Notes: generated from the letters alone by a model not told the origin. A stretch of DNA of 64,000 bases from Sparassis latifolia (GCA_018466975.1 CM031560.1:1364001-1428000), one strand, 5' to 3'. Shown: positions 24,001 to 35,745, numbered from the stretch's first letter. Made by a program: numbers and translations.

Positions 24001-25527
24001 GTAATACGTGTTCGCGATGGTGGGCTGTGATTGTCATACGATAGCCATCAGGCTCAGAGAACGTGCACAACACTACACCGACTCACCCATTCTCTCTCAA
24101 ACACTCCCAACCGTAAAAGAGGCCCCAAGAAACTTACTCGTTCAAAGATGGGAGCGGTAGCTTGTACAGGATTCCATTGGGGCAACCGAGTAATCATTAA
24201 TGCCACGCTCTTGATGCTGACCAGCGCCTCCAATCCACTGATCACCCCGCGCCAGCTTGCATCGCCGCCAGCAAGGCCTTCAGGTCGAAAGAGCGACTCA
24301 TGGAAACATAGCTGGGACACGACCGGTCCGAGAACGCCATCAATTTCGTTGTCCGGCTCGAACCTTTTAGCAAGGTCTTGCAGGAACTGCTCGATGTCAG
24401 AGGGTCCAAGTGTCACGGACGACGACGTCGTGTGGGACAGCAGAGGAGCTGACAAAGAAGACAGAGAAAGTAATGGAGCGACTAACTCAGGCGGACCGAT
24501 TGCTCGACTAGTGTGTGGTCAATACACAGCATACTCGACTTCAACCTAGCAGTATTGACTTACTTAGTGGGCTGAGGGAACATCTCTGGTTCTTGCAACG
24601 TCAGGCCGGCATAGCTAATTACTAAATCCCGCAGTTTCTCTAGGACGTTCAGTGCCTTCTGTCTCTCTACTGGCGGGTAGCTCTGCGACAAAAGAGTGAG
24701 ACATGCTTCCCATACGAATGCAAGCAAGAGATAGAGCGGACTTTCTTGAGCAACGCACTCCTCGTGGTGTTCAGTCGTTTCCAGCAGCCAACGAGATACT
24801 CAAACACCGTCTGTTGCGGAGGCAATGAGGCAATAACGGAGAGATATCCAAGGTCATCTCTATAGTACTGATTTCACATATCTGCGTAGGAAGTGTCAGA
24901 TGGTACTTACGACATTCCCTGTGGGTCTAGCTCGAGGCGAGAGATCAACAGACGATCTGCAATGTCGCCGCTTAGAGAGATGGGCTTGGGTAGGTCTGAC
25001 AAAAAGCATTATGCAAGTGTGAGGACAAGTGTACAAGGGGCACTAACTTGGGTCTTCTGATTCAAGCTCAATGGCGAGGTGTTTAAGCCAAACAATCTCC
25101 CAGCTACTCTTCTCCGCCACATCTTCCTGAAAATTTGATGACATCAAGCAGAACGCAATACAGCACACTTTCTTCCACTCACGCTGAGAGTAACATTGAA
25201 GACGTATCCAACTGCTTCATTCTCCCAGGTGGGTAAATCGAGGTGGGCCGGGGTAGCAGGGCTCTTCTTCTTAGGTGGCAGATACGAAGGCGCGACAAGC
25301 AGCTCCGTAGGTCTTCTCTGGGGTGCGGGCTGCACCACCTTAGGCTTCGGAGGAGGGGTATTGGCGCGAGCAGGGGTCGAAGAAGACGACGCCGCGGGCG
25401 TTGGGGGTGCAGACTGCAGCTTCGCTAACCGCTTGAGGCGTATCTACAGGAATATTCAGCTCCAGACATCGCAGAAGCTCCATAGAAAGCATACACGGTC
25501 GGCGTCATCTTGAGGGTTGTGGTCCAT
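21051..25527 (-). CDS. UFD2: Ubiquitin chain elongation factor E4, U-box protein UFD2
   Basis: E4 ligase that lengthens ubiquitin chains on substrates delivered by Cdc48, feeding them to the proteasome. Exon 1 (ATG at 25527) encodes '[11 protein letters not shown]' and splices (donor GTATGC, acceptor TGTAG) to '[16 protein letters not shown]', the typical UFD2 N-terminus. A Pro-rich linker follows, then many exons of the helical-repeat core. The last large exon (21373-22119) carries '[15 protein letters not shown]', '[19 protein letters not shown]' and '[17 protein letters not shown]'. The C-terminal U-box reads '[18 protein letters not shown]', then 'DPFNRVPL' and '[13 protein letters not shown]'; stop at 21051-21053. 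No damage seen. Central exon borders were not all resolved. Starts 162 bp from the divergent bL35m gene. Confidence 0.92.
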
Positions 25528-25689
25528 ATCAGCAATCGTTATCAAGGTTCGAATAGAGAAGTTGAGAGTGCAACGACTTCGCCGCTCTGAACGGCAAGAT
25601 AGGTATGTAATAGACGCCCATTGCGCGACGCCAAATCCGGAAGCTGTTTTCCTCCTCAGCGCTCAGCGGCTTGCTAGCTACTCTGCGCT

Positions 25690-26030
25690 ATGCTCACAAT
25701 GCTGTCGCTATGTCCTCTCAGATTATTGTCGACAACGCGCATGTTGTCCACGTCTGCTGTCCTCCAGTATCCGAAGTTGAAGACACATCAAGGAGCCAAG
25801 AAACGATGGCGGTCCCTGCCTTCAGGCCTTTTCAAACGAGTTAGCATGACCTCCTGGTTTCCTCCCTTGATATTCATGCATAACTTTGCGTCCAGCCCAA
25901 AGCCGGACATCAGCATTTGAACACTCGCAAGAGTTCTGCGCGGAAAAATGCGCTGTCACAAACCGCTTACTCTCATGGCTCACAAACTGCGACACTCAAC
26001 AAGCTACTACCTTACGGGTCGCGTGTATGA
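25690..26030 (+). CDS. Mitochondrial ribosomal protein bL35m
   Basis: Small basic protein of the mitochondrial large ribosomal subunit. Two exons: 25690-25839 and 25896-26030, 285 nt in total, 94 residues. The N-terminus 'MLTMLSLCPLRLLSTTRML' is Arg/Leu/Ser-rich without acidic residues, as in a mitochondrial presequence. The mature part starts 'PKLKTHQGAKKRWRSLPSG' then 'LFKR', the bacterial L35 signature, and after the intron (donor GTTAGC, acceptor CCAG) continues 'PKAGHQHLNTRKSSARKNAL' and ends 'LNKLLPYGSRV'. Because the single-exon reading of exon 1 runs into unrelated sequence, the gene is easily missed. It shares a 162-bp divergent promoter region with UFD2. Confidence 0.85.
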
Positions 26031-26198
26031 GGGGAGTAGAGGGAGTAGAGGTTGCATAGAATGGCCGACAAGTTCGAGACGTGAGTTCCTGCTTTCAACT
26101 CGATCCGTCGCGCCAATTGAGGCATGTCCCGGTCTACAGACATTTCACTCCTGTATACCCGTATCTTGCACGGTCCGATGAGAGTAGCGAGTTCAATT

Positions 26199-27411
26199 CT
26201 ACTGAAGATCTTCATCAGCCTCATCTCTGGCATTACTCACACTACGACCCTCTTCCGGAGGCTGAGCTTTCGTTCCCCCGCCTCCGAAGAATGCACGTAT
26301 ATCTTGCTGCTTCGGGTCATACTCTGAACTGCCTATCCCTCCCTTCTGTCGTTTCTATACTGCCATTAATGAAGTTCTAGAAGAAGCCAAGCATAGCCTA
26401 CCTCTACGTTGTCGAGATGTTCGTGACGATTGATTTCAGTGACGCGCATATGCAAAATCGGAGTGTCTTCATCGGAAAACTCGAGTGCTTCGCTATCTTG
26501 TGCGCCCTGGCCACCTACATTAGCACCTGACAAAGCAGGGGGAGATGTACGTACGTCAACATCTACCGTTACTCTTGACCAAGCAGTATTCAATAGACCT
26601 CTGTAGTGACGCTCATGGACAGTCCCGCTCCCATCCCTCTTAAGTAATGCTAGGATAATTTCACTAATACAGAGCCCGTGGCTCACGATCGCAACATGGA
26701 TCCCTTTCTTCCCTGACCGTGCCGCGGCGCGAATGTGCGGCATGATAATTTCTTCGATGGCTACGTTGGCTCTCGCTGCCAAGTCATCCAGGCTCTCGCC
26801 TTCGGGGAATTTCTGTCCTCGGCCGTGCAATACAGGGTATACTCCACGTTCATAGTGTTGTTCTAGCGTCACGCCGGGAAGGAATTCCATAATCCACGGC
26901 TTCCCTTCTGCAATACCCCAGTGTTGTTCACGTAGGAGGAGTGACGTGGTTAGTGGGGGTTTCGGCTCACTCTGGACTTGGCGAAGTGCTTCGGCAGTCC
27001 ACAGAGCGCGTTTCAGCGGAGAAGTATGAATGGCAGCGAAACGAACATGAGAGAGTGATTTCCCCATTTCCTTCGCTTGCTGTGGACAGATGTGGCTTCA
27101 GCGGTCAAGTGTGTGTGCGTCACCCAAGCACGCTAGACTTGCATTCATTCCTGTCGTGCAGAGTCGTTCTCGGTTACTTTCATTGTAAGTAACCTGTGCT
27201 TACCATGGTTAGATAGAGGTGAGTCCTTCCATCCAGCCCACACGCTGCGCTGTGAACTGATGTCAGAATATTTTCGTTCTCTCGCCTGCTACTGCTACAA
27301 ACCAGATTGTCCGTCGATTCTCCATGTCTGATCTATACATCCTTGATCAGACACCTTTGTTGCTCTCAACTATGTACTCACAAACGTGAACGTAACCGAA
27401 GGTGCACTCAT
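26199..27411 (-). CDS. Histidine phosphatase superfamily (phosphoglycerate-mutase-like) protein
   Basis: Phosphatase or mutase using a phosphohistidine intermediate. Exon 1 (27382-27411, 'MSAPSVTFTF') splices to a short exon completing 'IRHGESTDNL', the RHG catalytic motif; the next exon gives 'RSVWAGWKDSPLSNHG'. The main exon has 'IHTSPLKRALWTAEAL', 'REQHWGIAEGKPW', 'FPEGESLDDLAARA' and the second catalytic histidine in 'VAIVSHGLCISEIILALL'. The most likely last exon reads 'YDPKQQDIRAFFGGGG' and ends at a TAG at 26199-26201; its exact splice donor near 26410 is uncertain. Glycolytic mutase is unlikely because of the long Glu-rich C-terminus; TIGAR-like or general phosphatase fits better. Substrate unknown. 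Confidence 0.82.
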
Positions 27412-27716
27412 TGCGACTGAGATGTAGCGGCGAATCTGCAAGGTCTGCCAGTGACTCGACGTAGATCTCAGTTGTATGCACATGGACGATGCGATGCGGG
27501 AGACACGAGGCGGTAAGGCGTGCCCAAAAATAGGCATCATCACGTGGATGATCTGACTCAGCAAGTTCGGGACAGCTCACGAGCGCTTGCGAGAACATTC
27601 TGGTCTTGCGCGTTCATCGCTGTCGCGCTGGACGCGCATCCTCTCAGCGGTCTTACATCAGTCTTTCAACGACTTGTGTCCCCCACACACCTACTCCCAC
27701 ATTCTGCACTTCCCAC

Positions 27717-28889
27717 ATGTCGAATTCATCCGCTGATCGCGACGACCGACTTCTGAGCATTGGCAAGCAATGCTCTGCGCCCTCATGTTTCCTGGTCGAC
27801 TTTCTACCCTTCAAATGTCAACACTGCAACCATTCGTTTTGTGGCGAACACTTCCTACCTGAGGCACACAAGTGCGACAAATTCGATGCCAGCAAGCACA
27901 ATCGCGTGGCACCATCTTGTGAGTTGTGCCGTAATCCCTTGCAATTTCCTTCAAGGAGGCTGATTGGAACACACGACAGGCCCTCTATGCAACACGCCAG
28001 TAGCAGTTCCGCCTGGTGAAGATCCTAACATTCGGATGGAACTTCACATCAGCACGCAATGTTCCGTCATGACTGGGAAGTCTGGCAAGACTTCATCTAT
28101 GCCAGTTTGCGCGAGAGGGAACTGCAAGAAGGTGCTGTTTTCACCCATTCGGTGCGATGTATGTACCTTAGTTTCTGTTGATGCTGTTCTCGACTGATTT
28201 ACATGCGTAGAAATGCCAGCAGCAATTTTGTCCCCAACATCGTTTCCCGATGGACCATGCTTGTGCTTCAGCTGTGCCCAGACCCTCCAGTACCCCAGCA
28301 AAGTCAGGCTCAAGTGTCGTGGCTCAGACGTCGGCGGCAAGTTCTGCAGCCATGGCCGCCATTAAGCGCGGCATGGCGTCGTCAGGTACTTCGTCCTCTG
28401 TCCCGCGACCACCCTCTCGTCCAACACGTGTTACGCGGACGCAGAACAAGCCTCAGCCTTCCGCCAAGGCCTCATCTTCTACTCCCAATCTCTTTTCAGC
28501 AACCGATAGGTAAGCTTACTTCGTCCCGCTTTGTCTCAGTGATCACTCACAAAGCTGTAGTTCCTCTTCTCCCTGTACACTACCACCAACTACTCAACCA
28601 TCGGATAATGACCTACCTCAATGTTGTTCACGCAAATCTACCTCGGCGTCCTCTAATTCTTTGAACCCTGCGTCATTCGTTCCGAAACCTATCTTCGCAT
28701 CCGGTTAACCGTGCATTGCTATCGTCAATCCGATTGTATCATTTTTTACCCCATAGGCGCGCTCGGGCAGAGCGGGAGAGTAGGAAGAGGGCTATTCGAG
28801 AGCGTGCGAAGAAGGGCATCGCGCTGAGCGATGAGGAGAAGGCTTTTTTGGCCGAGGAGGGAGGGAAGGACGACTGTGTCGTGATGTAG
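27717..28889 (+). CDS. AN1-type zinc finger protein (ZFAND2/Cuz1-like)
   Basis: AN1 proteins couple stress and protein quality control to Cdc48 and the proteasome. ATG at 27717 ('MSNSSADRDDRLL'). The first AN1 finger is complete: 'CSAPSC', 'FLPFKCQHCNHSFCGEH' and 'HKCDKF'. A second is split by an intron: 'CARGNCKKVLFSPIRC' then 'CQQQFCPQHRFPMDHAC'. After it come a Ser/Pro-rich region with 'SRPTRVTRTQNKPQP', and a basic then acidic tail 'RRARAEREESRKRAIRERAK' and 'DEEKAFLAEEGG', ending 'DDCVVM' with TAG at 28887-28889. The tail resembles the ubiquitin-interacting or Cdc48-binding ends of the family but is not certain. Divergent from the histidine phosphatase (about 300 bp). Confidence 0.87.
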
Positions 28890-29013
28890 CCTTTAGCCGT
28901 TTCGACACAACAACCATATATATATATGTATCATCATTGCATGTGGGTTGCGATGTCGAATTTTGTGCAAGAATATGTGGGGACGAAAGCGACTTGCCGA
29001 GCCGCGTCACGGT

Positions 29014-30247
29014 CATCAGCAAAACCGGGAATTTTCTCCAAAGAGATTATAAAGGTGTAATTCCATGTAACTTGCGCAATTTTTTCACCAAGGAATACAT
29101 TGCATTGTAATCCTGAGTCAGATTGCAGAGTTGCCAACTGGCATAATCAGTTATAAACTCTGGAAACATTTTACAGGTTATGAAGCTCATATAACTTCCT
29201 ACAAAATTTATTATGCACTTGTAGCATGTAGGCACAGACCGTCCTAAACAGACCGAAACCGATTCATTCGGATCGGTTTCATAATTCTCAAAAGTGGGGG
29301 TATTCCAAATTATGTCAACATATTATTATTGCTGCGGTACAAGATGTACAAAGTGCTCTACATTAGAACTAGTTGGGCCTACTCACTGCACCGAAACTCG
29401 CGTGCCGTCGTAACGCCCACTTACCGCGTAACAATACCCGCGTGCCGCCATAACAAACAAGTAGTTAGGTCTACTTACCGCACCAACACCCGCGTACCGC
29501 CGTAACAACCAACACTAGGAATCAACACACTTACATTTCCGCCCACAGGCATAGAACAATAGAGATTGAAATAGAACGCACCGCGTGTCGCTCCAACCAC
29601 GGGAGCCCAACCAAGCTGCGCGCAACAATAAGCCCGGTAGACCTGTGCGATATAGTTAGCTGCATGTAACGGCACTCACCTGGCAGGCACATTGCAGTGG
29701 CAGATGCTGTGAATTTATACGCGAGTGAGGGTGGCGAGAATTGTCGGCGGACGGTAGTCGCGATGCATCGAGAGTAGCCTCAGACTTGCCTCAGAATCGC
29801 CTCGAAACAACTTCGGATCTTTTCACTGACAGTGGCCTGGACAAGAGCCTTGCCTTAATGCTTGCATTTGGTGCGGTATCCGGGGGCCTGAATATGAAGA
29901 TACGAAAGAGCAACTCGGAGCGAGTTCTGTGGAGAGCGCTAGTAGACGCCCAATAGGCGCTCCTTACAACATTGTATGTAGGCGTCTAGAAGTTCTTCCG
30001 ACTGTGTAACCTGGTGAGCAACGTTTGACTTGGGTTACATCGCTCGACAACTCTTTGTCGACATATATTTTTGTTCTAACTTGTGTATCAATTTCTGTTC
30101 TATGTTATCTTCTTTATAGACCTCTACTACCTTTACTTTGATTACAAATCGGTTTAAATATTACTAGTCCTGTGTAACTTACACAACCCTTGCTACCCCG
30201 ATGTAACTGGTGTAACCTTACATAAAAATTTCCCGCTTTTGCTGATG
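29014..30247. mobile_element. TIR element with CATCAG termini (copies B and D of dispersed repeats)
   Basis: The two ends are imperfect inverted repeats: left CATCAGCAAAACCGGGAATT, right (reverse complement) CATCAGCAAAAGCGGGAAAT. The left 350 bp match repeat copy A (4739-5077); the right 540 bp match copy C (11795-12150). Between lies a short array of degenerate units (29370-29512). No target-site duplication is evident (left flank GGT, right flank GTA) and no transposase frame is recognised. It fills the space between the AN1 gene and PPWD1, ending 72 bp before the PPWD1 start codon. Confidence 0.7.
29370..29512. repeat. Degenerate tandem repeat, about 46-48-bp units, three copies
   Basis: Three successive units share CTACTCACTGCACC / CCACTTACCGCG / CTACTTACCGCACC followed by CCCGCGT(G/A)CCGCCGTAACAA-like text. 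They lie in the middle of the CATCAG element and have no coding meaning that I can see. Confidence 0.6.
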
Positions 30248-30319
30248 GTATCACAACTGCGAGAACGCGTCTCGAATACCTTCTACAACCTCACTGCGCA
30301 TTCCTAGCCACCACCACGC

Positions 30320-32836
30320 ATGTCGGACTCAGAGCAGGATGCAACTGTCCTCGGTAAAAGAACACGGAACGGACGCGATGAAACTGAAGGTGTCACCGGC
30401 AGAGCTGCAGAGAAGACGGAAGCGGCTGCCGTTCCTGTGGAAGGAGACGATGAAGACGACGACGATGTCGGACCTATGCCCTTACCAGCGGAGAGCAATC
30501 GTAATGGTGTGGCAAAAAAGAAACGAAAAGGTACGAGTAACGCTGTTGGAACTGTTGACAATGCTGAAATCTCGGGCAGTGCTACCACATGAGAAGTTAT
30601 ACCTGGAACATCTCCCCAGCGCCGACCGGTATTACAAGAGCTTTATGCACAGAGATGTTATCAATTTCTGCGTCATGACAAAGTACCGCCAAAAAAATCC
30701 TAGTGTACACTTTCTGACATGACTTCGCTCATAGAACGGACTTCTTGCTCACTACCTCTATTGACGGGCATCTCAAGCTGTGGAAGAAGCAGGAGCAAGG
30801 GATCGAGTTCGTAAAACACTACCGTGCACATCTTGCGCCAATTATTGGTGTTTCCGCGAGTGCAGATGGACAATTGTTTGCCAGCATTGCGGAAGATGGG
30901 AGTGCAAAGGTGTTCGACGTAGTCAACTTCGGTGCGATTCGATCGCGTATCTCTAGCGCTGCTATGCTCACACCGTTCCCACAGACATGATTAATATGAT
31001 CAAACTGGACTTCACGCCCCATGCATGCTGCTGGGTGCATCGGCGAGGTCAAGCCCAAGGACTGCTAGCTGTGTGCGTAAAGCAGACTTTCTAGTAGCTG
31101 TGCAAGATTGATGATAATTTTTTAGTTCAGATCGGGACAGTGGTACAATACGTCTATATGATGGACGCGGCAACGGGGCGCCTGTAGAGACGATTGATAG
31201 GTTGCATCGGTTCCCAGTACATCTGATGACGGTTCGCCACATTCATATTCTCAAGCCCACTTTTTGACAATGATATGCCTTACTTAGTATAGCGACAGAT
31301 ATGACTGTGTCATATCTGCAGACGAAGGTGGATTCGTCGAGTATTGGCAACCGTCGGAGTCATATGAGTTACCCAAGAACGTTCCGGGTCTGTGGTCATT
31401 CAAAAGTAACACAGACCTTTATGAATTCAAGAAGGTGCGCTAGCCGTTGTCTGCGCACTTCTTGCTAACTCTAACTATGGAAACTACAGTCAAAGTCGAC
31501 TCCAACTTGCATTACGCTCTCCCCCGATTCTTCCTCTTTTGTCACCTTCTCTCTCCCTGACCGCCAGATTCGTATCTTTTCTTTCCTCAGCGGGAAAATG
31601 ACCCGGAAGTACGACGAATCACTGGCTGCCATCCAAGAAATGCAGCAGGCTGGCACGGCAGTGTACAAGGTGGAGGATATGGAGTTTGGGCGCCGTCTAG
31701 CCGTAGAGAGAGAACTGGAGCTGCCAGGGCCAGATGGTGTCATGCCTGGCAGATGGGCCAATGTAATTTGGGATGAGAGCGGGGCTTTCGTGATATATCC
31801 GACATTGCTCGGGATCAAAGGTCAGCTCTGACGCTTTGACTTCGTGCAATTGACTAATACGTCATTTTACCCAGTCGTGAATACATTCACAAACCGAGTT
31901 GTACGACTGTTGGGTAAAGACGAAACTGTTAGATGGACAAATCTTACACTATATCAAGGTGCGCCTGCGAAGAAGGGCCTGACTACTGCTGTAAGTTTAG
32001 TAGTATGCTCGCTCTGAGTCATGTATTGATTCACCACCACAGGCAGCGGCAGCATCAGCAAATCCTTTGCTCGCGGAAAAGTCAACTCGGGACCCTACGC
32101 TCGTATGCACAGGCTACAAGCGTCAGAGGTTCTATCTGTTTACCCGCTCTGAGCCTGAGTAAGTGCATTCCCGTTCTCTGCATGAGTAACACTGACACTA
32201 CTCCCAGGGATGACAAGTTCGGCGACCGCGACATCTTCAATGAAAGACCTACACGTGAAGAGCAAACGATCGCGACGTCTACTTCTGCGCTTGGCTCCGG
32301 CGGTCCCTCACCTGTCGCGAACGCTGCCACTATCCACACGACCGTTGGCGATATGCACCTTCGCCTGTTCCCTCACCAGGCGCCGAAGGCGGTAGAGAAC
32401 TTCGTGGGTCATGCGCGCAGTGGATACTTCGAGGGTATCATCTTCCACCGTGTGATCCCTAAGTTCATGATCCAGACAGGAGATCCTTTGGGAGACGGCA
32501 CGGGTGGCACATCTATCTGGGGCAGAGAATTTGAGGACGAGTTCTCTGATGACTTGAAGCACGATCGGTAAGACAGCATCCACACAGAGATTGACTAGTA
32601 TTGACCACCCAGATTTCAGGCCATACACGGTCAGTATGGCCAACGCAGGACCCAACACCAACGGCTCGCAGTTCTTCATAACCACGACAGCTACGCCATG
32701 GCTGGACAAGAAGCACACCATCTTTGGGCGTGTGTTGTCCGGACTGGAGGTCGTGCATGCGATTGAAAACGTCAAGACGAATAAAATGGACAAACCTTAC
32801 GAGGATATCAAGATCATCAACATCGACGTCGAATAA
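30320..32836 (+). CDS. Cyclophilin-type peptidyl-prolyl isomerase with WD40 repeats (PPWD1 homologue)
   Basis: Spliceosome-associated nuclear cis-trans prolyl isomerase. Start ATG at 30320, acidic N-terminus and a lysine-rich nuclear signal ('KKKRK'), then '[20 protein letters not shown]' typical of PPWD1. WD40 blades: '[12 protein letters not shown]', '[20 protein letters not shown]', '[20 protein letters not shown]', '[20 protein letters not shown]', '[15 protein letters not shown]', '[15 protein letters not shown]'. The C-terminal cyclophilin domain has '[20 protein letters not shown]', '[18 protein letters not shown]' (catalytic Arg and Phe), '[11 protein letters not shown]', and '[12 protein letters not shown]' with the cyclosporin-binding Trp and active-site His. 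About ten introns. Stop at 32834-32836. Full length and apparently active. Confidence 0.93.
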
Positions 32837-32922
32837 CCGTCTTGCAGTCGTGCTATGGGCGTATACCTGTGTATACCTGTGTACACGTACATATCTGTAG
32901 TCCTGATCTCTCTATCTTTATA

Positions 32923-33993
32923 TCACAGGGCGACTCGGTCGAGAGTTTCCACTGTATGTATAATGCGAAGAGTACCTGAGAACCCAGCTTGCCTAAGGCG
33001 AGGATCAAACCGTGTCTGCAGTCTTTCCACCAATTGTCGCACCGACAGGTCAGCATTCGCATCACCAATTATCGATGGACACGAAAACTTCAGGAGGGTA
33101 TGTTCTGTGGAAATGAATCCCGACGGTCGGTGATCTGCATGGCTCCAACTAAGGGTGCAGTGATAAACATCGAGTCGGACTCCCGCCAGGAAAGATGTTT
33201 CTTCCATTGAGGCTGGCACATATGCCACTGGATATTCAAGAAGAACAGCCGCCAAAGACACGATATCAGGGATCCCTGGAGGGTGCGACGCGGAGAGCAT
33301 CGTAGACACAGGCAATTCACCATCCAATCCGCTTACATGGCACAATTCTAGAGCGAGGTCTTGAACCCGAGCCGGTGCTACTGGCATCTTGGCACATATC
33401 AACGTTGCAGAAATGGTCAATTATAATGGAGGTCTCACCAGCTGAGGAGGCTGCAGTAAATGCACAAAGGAAGTCCAGCCGTCGAGGTATGCATAAGTCT
33501 GCTCGCTTTCCGACTTGCTTACGGATTGCCCGCAACGGAATCGCAGAAGATTCATGTTCACGAAAAAGAGCTGATCAAAGGTTGGATCGTGTATGGCTAT
33601 CACACTTTCGAACGCTGGCGAGACCTAGAAAACAATATCAGTTCATGAGCACACTGTGTGTCCCGAGGCGCATAATGGGAACGAGGAACAGTCCGATGGC
33701 GTCATCACTGACCTGACGCATGGCTGCGATAATTTGCACGAGCATCTCGACTGGAGGAGTGACCATATCGCTGAGACTGAAGGCATCAAACAAATAGCCA
33801 GTTCTACCTGAAGGAAATATAGAAAGTAATTATTCACTTTCGTTCGATGATTGGAGAAAATTATCACTCCCACCGAACAGAAAGAGCTACCAAGCAAAGA
33901 TCCATACAGAAACGCTCGAGTCTGTTTCGGGGAACTCTCTTGAACTCGAGCATTGAGCGGACCTCGAGAAGACTGGAGGAATAAATGCGACAC
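32923..33993 (-). CDS. Conserved unknown protein, possibly DUF4504 (C1orf74-like)
   Basis: At least three exons. Candidate start at 33993 ('MSHLFLQSSRGPLNARV'), then 'KQTRAFLYGSLLG' spliced (GTAGCTC ... TTCAG) to 'RTGYLFDAFSLSDMV' and 'EMLVQIIAAMRQ'. A middle exon reads 'IAIHDPTFDQLFFVNMNLLR', and the long last exon has 'LALELCHVSGLDGELPVST', 'LLEYPVAYVP', 'LAGVRLDVYHCTLSW' and ends 'TVETLDRVAL'. The pattern of an N-terminal 'LY' motif, an 'LLFVNMNLLRF'-like segment and a late 'YPVAYV' reminds me of DUF4504 proteins, whose function is unknown, but this is from memory and weak. Convergent with PPWD1 (86 bp), divergent from the SET-MYND gene (191 bp). Confidence 0.6.
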
Positions 33994-34184
33994 AGAGGCT
34001 CAACGTCAGATGTTCGTTGTTCTGCCATGTTAGGGCCGCTGTTGAGTGATGCTCGCGGCGGCTGTTACACAAATCTGGTGTGGCAAAACATGTTGTGGCT
34101 TGTGTGGACACTGCCGCTATTACGAGCGGCCTCGAATCAGGCTAATTCTCGCTGTCGGCTGGCTCGCATTGCTCTCTCGCGACA

Positions 34185-35745
34185 ATGGTGGTGACGGCGC
34201 GTTCTTTCTCTCTTCCAAGCACTATCCGCCTTGAATCTCATCCAACCGCGAGAAATAGAGCCACGGCAGCCATAGCTTTGGGACCGGCTTCACTTGTAGC
34301 ATCCATTCCGCCGCTCTCCACCTGTTTGCTACCGTTGGGCAAAGGACGGCGTTGTGATGGATGTCACCAGTTGTCTACACCCGACCTGAAGCTGAAGAAG
34401 TGCAGTGGTTGCACCTCGTACTGGTATTGCGGAACGGCATGTGCGGCTAAGAGAGTTCAGTAAGTACCGTGTTCTACACAAACTCACGTCAGCGTCGTCC
34501 AGGCCAGAACAGACAGTGGAAGGCACATCACCGTAGGATGTGCAAATTCTTTAATCGCTATGTTGCCTCTCCTGAATATCAGTCATTGTCTCAGCATGAA
34601 CAGGTGGACGCTATTCTCCTCTCTCAGTTGCTCGCGGAAATGTTCCCCGATAACGACTACGTTCTCGCATCTGAAAGTGACAGCTCCTTCTCGACGTTCA
34701 TCGATCTCCTCAAGAGCAGTGATGTGGACATCAGACTTCCTCCTTTGTGTAGAGCTTCGAGCAGGGCCTCTGCAGCGTCAGAGGCCATCGCTATTGACCT
34801 CTATTCACGTTTCGGCAACAATAATTTTGTTTTACATTCTCACTTGACTCCGTACGCCCATGGCATATTCCCTCTCGCTAGTCGACTCTTCAACCATTCC
34901 TGTGTACCAAATGCTGTGGCGAGGTACATAATCACTCCATCCGAATCAGTTTGCATGGAGATCGTGACATTACGACCAGTTGCTGCAGGTGAAGAGGTAT
35001 GGCGTCGTGAATGGTATGCTGTCAATGATCTATATTGACTGCCTGCAGATTACAATCCCCTACTTGGACCCTGCCTTATCCTTCCACACCCGTCAGCAGG
35101 CTCTGCGAATGAATTACGGCTTCACCTGTTCTTGTCCTCTATGTTCGTTTACTCGACATATAAGCCCTACTCCTCCACCCTCGCGGGGATCCGTACAGCT
35201 CGAAGCATTGGAAACTATGCTGCGTACCTGCGTTTTCGGTATCCAGGATAGAACATCGGATCTTCCGCACAATGACTGCCAGTTCTCACACATGCCTGCT
35301 GAGCTTTATTCGCTACTGCATGAGTCATACTTGCCGGACATCTCTGAGATATTCAGCCGCTCGTCGCACGAAGGACAATACAAGGACGCACTGGAAGTAG
35401 GCCTGACATTACTGGCGTTGTATGTACTGTTGTATCCGTGCAATTATCCACAGATTGGTGAGTTGCTATGTTTGTTGCGTCTTGCTATACATGATCATAT
35501 TTTTTGGTGTCTTGGCAGGTATGCATGCGCTAGAAATGTCGAAGACAGCATGGAATGCCGCTGTTGCGATGAAATCTCCTACAGAAGACGAGGCGCGGCT
35601 GATTAGTGAGATGGAACAGGCTGCCCGATCCTATCTCCGCGCCGCATCGCAAACTCTGAGTGTGCTTGGGTCTGAAGGAGACGCGGGCGGTCCTCTGGAG
35701 GAAATTCGCATTCTGAGTGGATTGTTGAACGGTGATAGTGCTTGA
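34185..35745 (+). CDS. SET and MYND domain protein (SMYD-type methyltransferase)
   Basis: Predicted protein lysine methyltransferase. The split SET domain starts with 'LGPASLVASIPPLSTC' and is interrupted by a MYND zinc finger: 'CDGCHQLSTPDLKLKKCSGC', 'YWYCGTAC', then after an intron 'QNRQWKAHHRRMCKF', giving the Cys and His ligands. The SET core has 'FPLASRLFNHSCVPNAVARY' (the NHS motif for SAM) and 'LRPVAAGEEITIPYLDP', followed by the post-SET 'CSCPLC'. The C-terminal helical region ends 'EEIRILSGLLNGDSA'. Five or so exons; the intron near 34996-35048 is needed to read 'GEE' to 'ITIPYLD'. ATG at 34185 is chosen because the SET start lies about 25 codons downstream. All key motifs are present. 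Confidence 0.9.
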
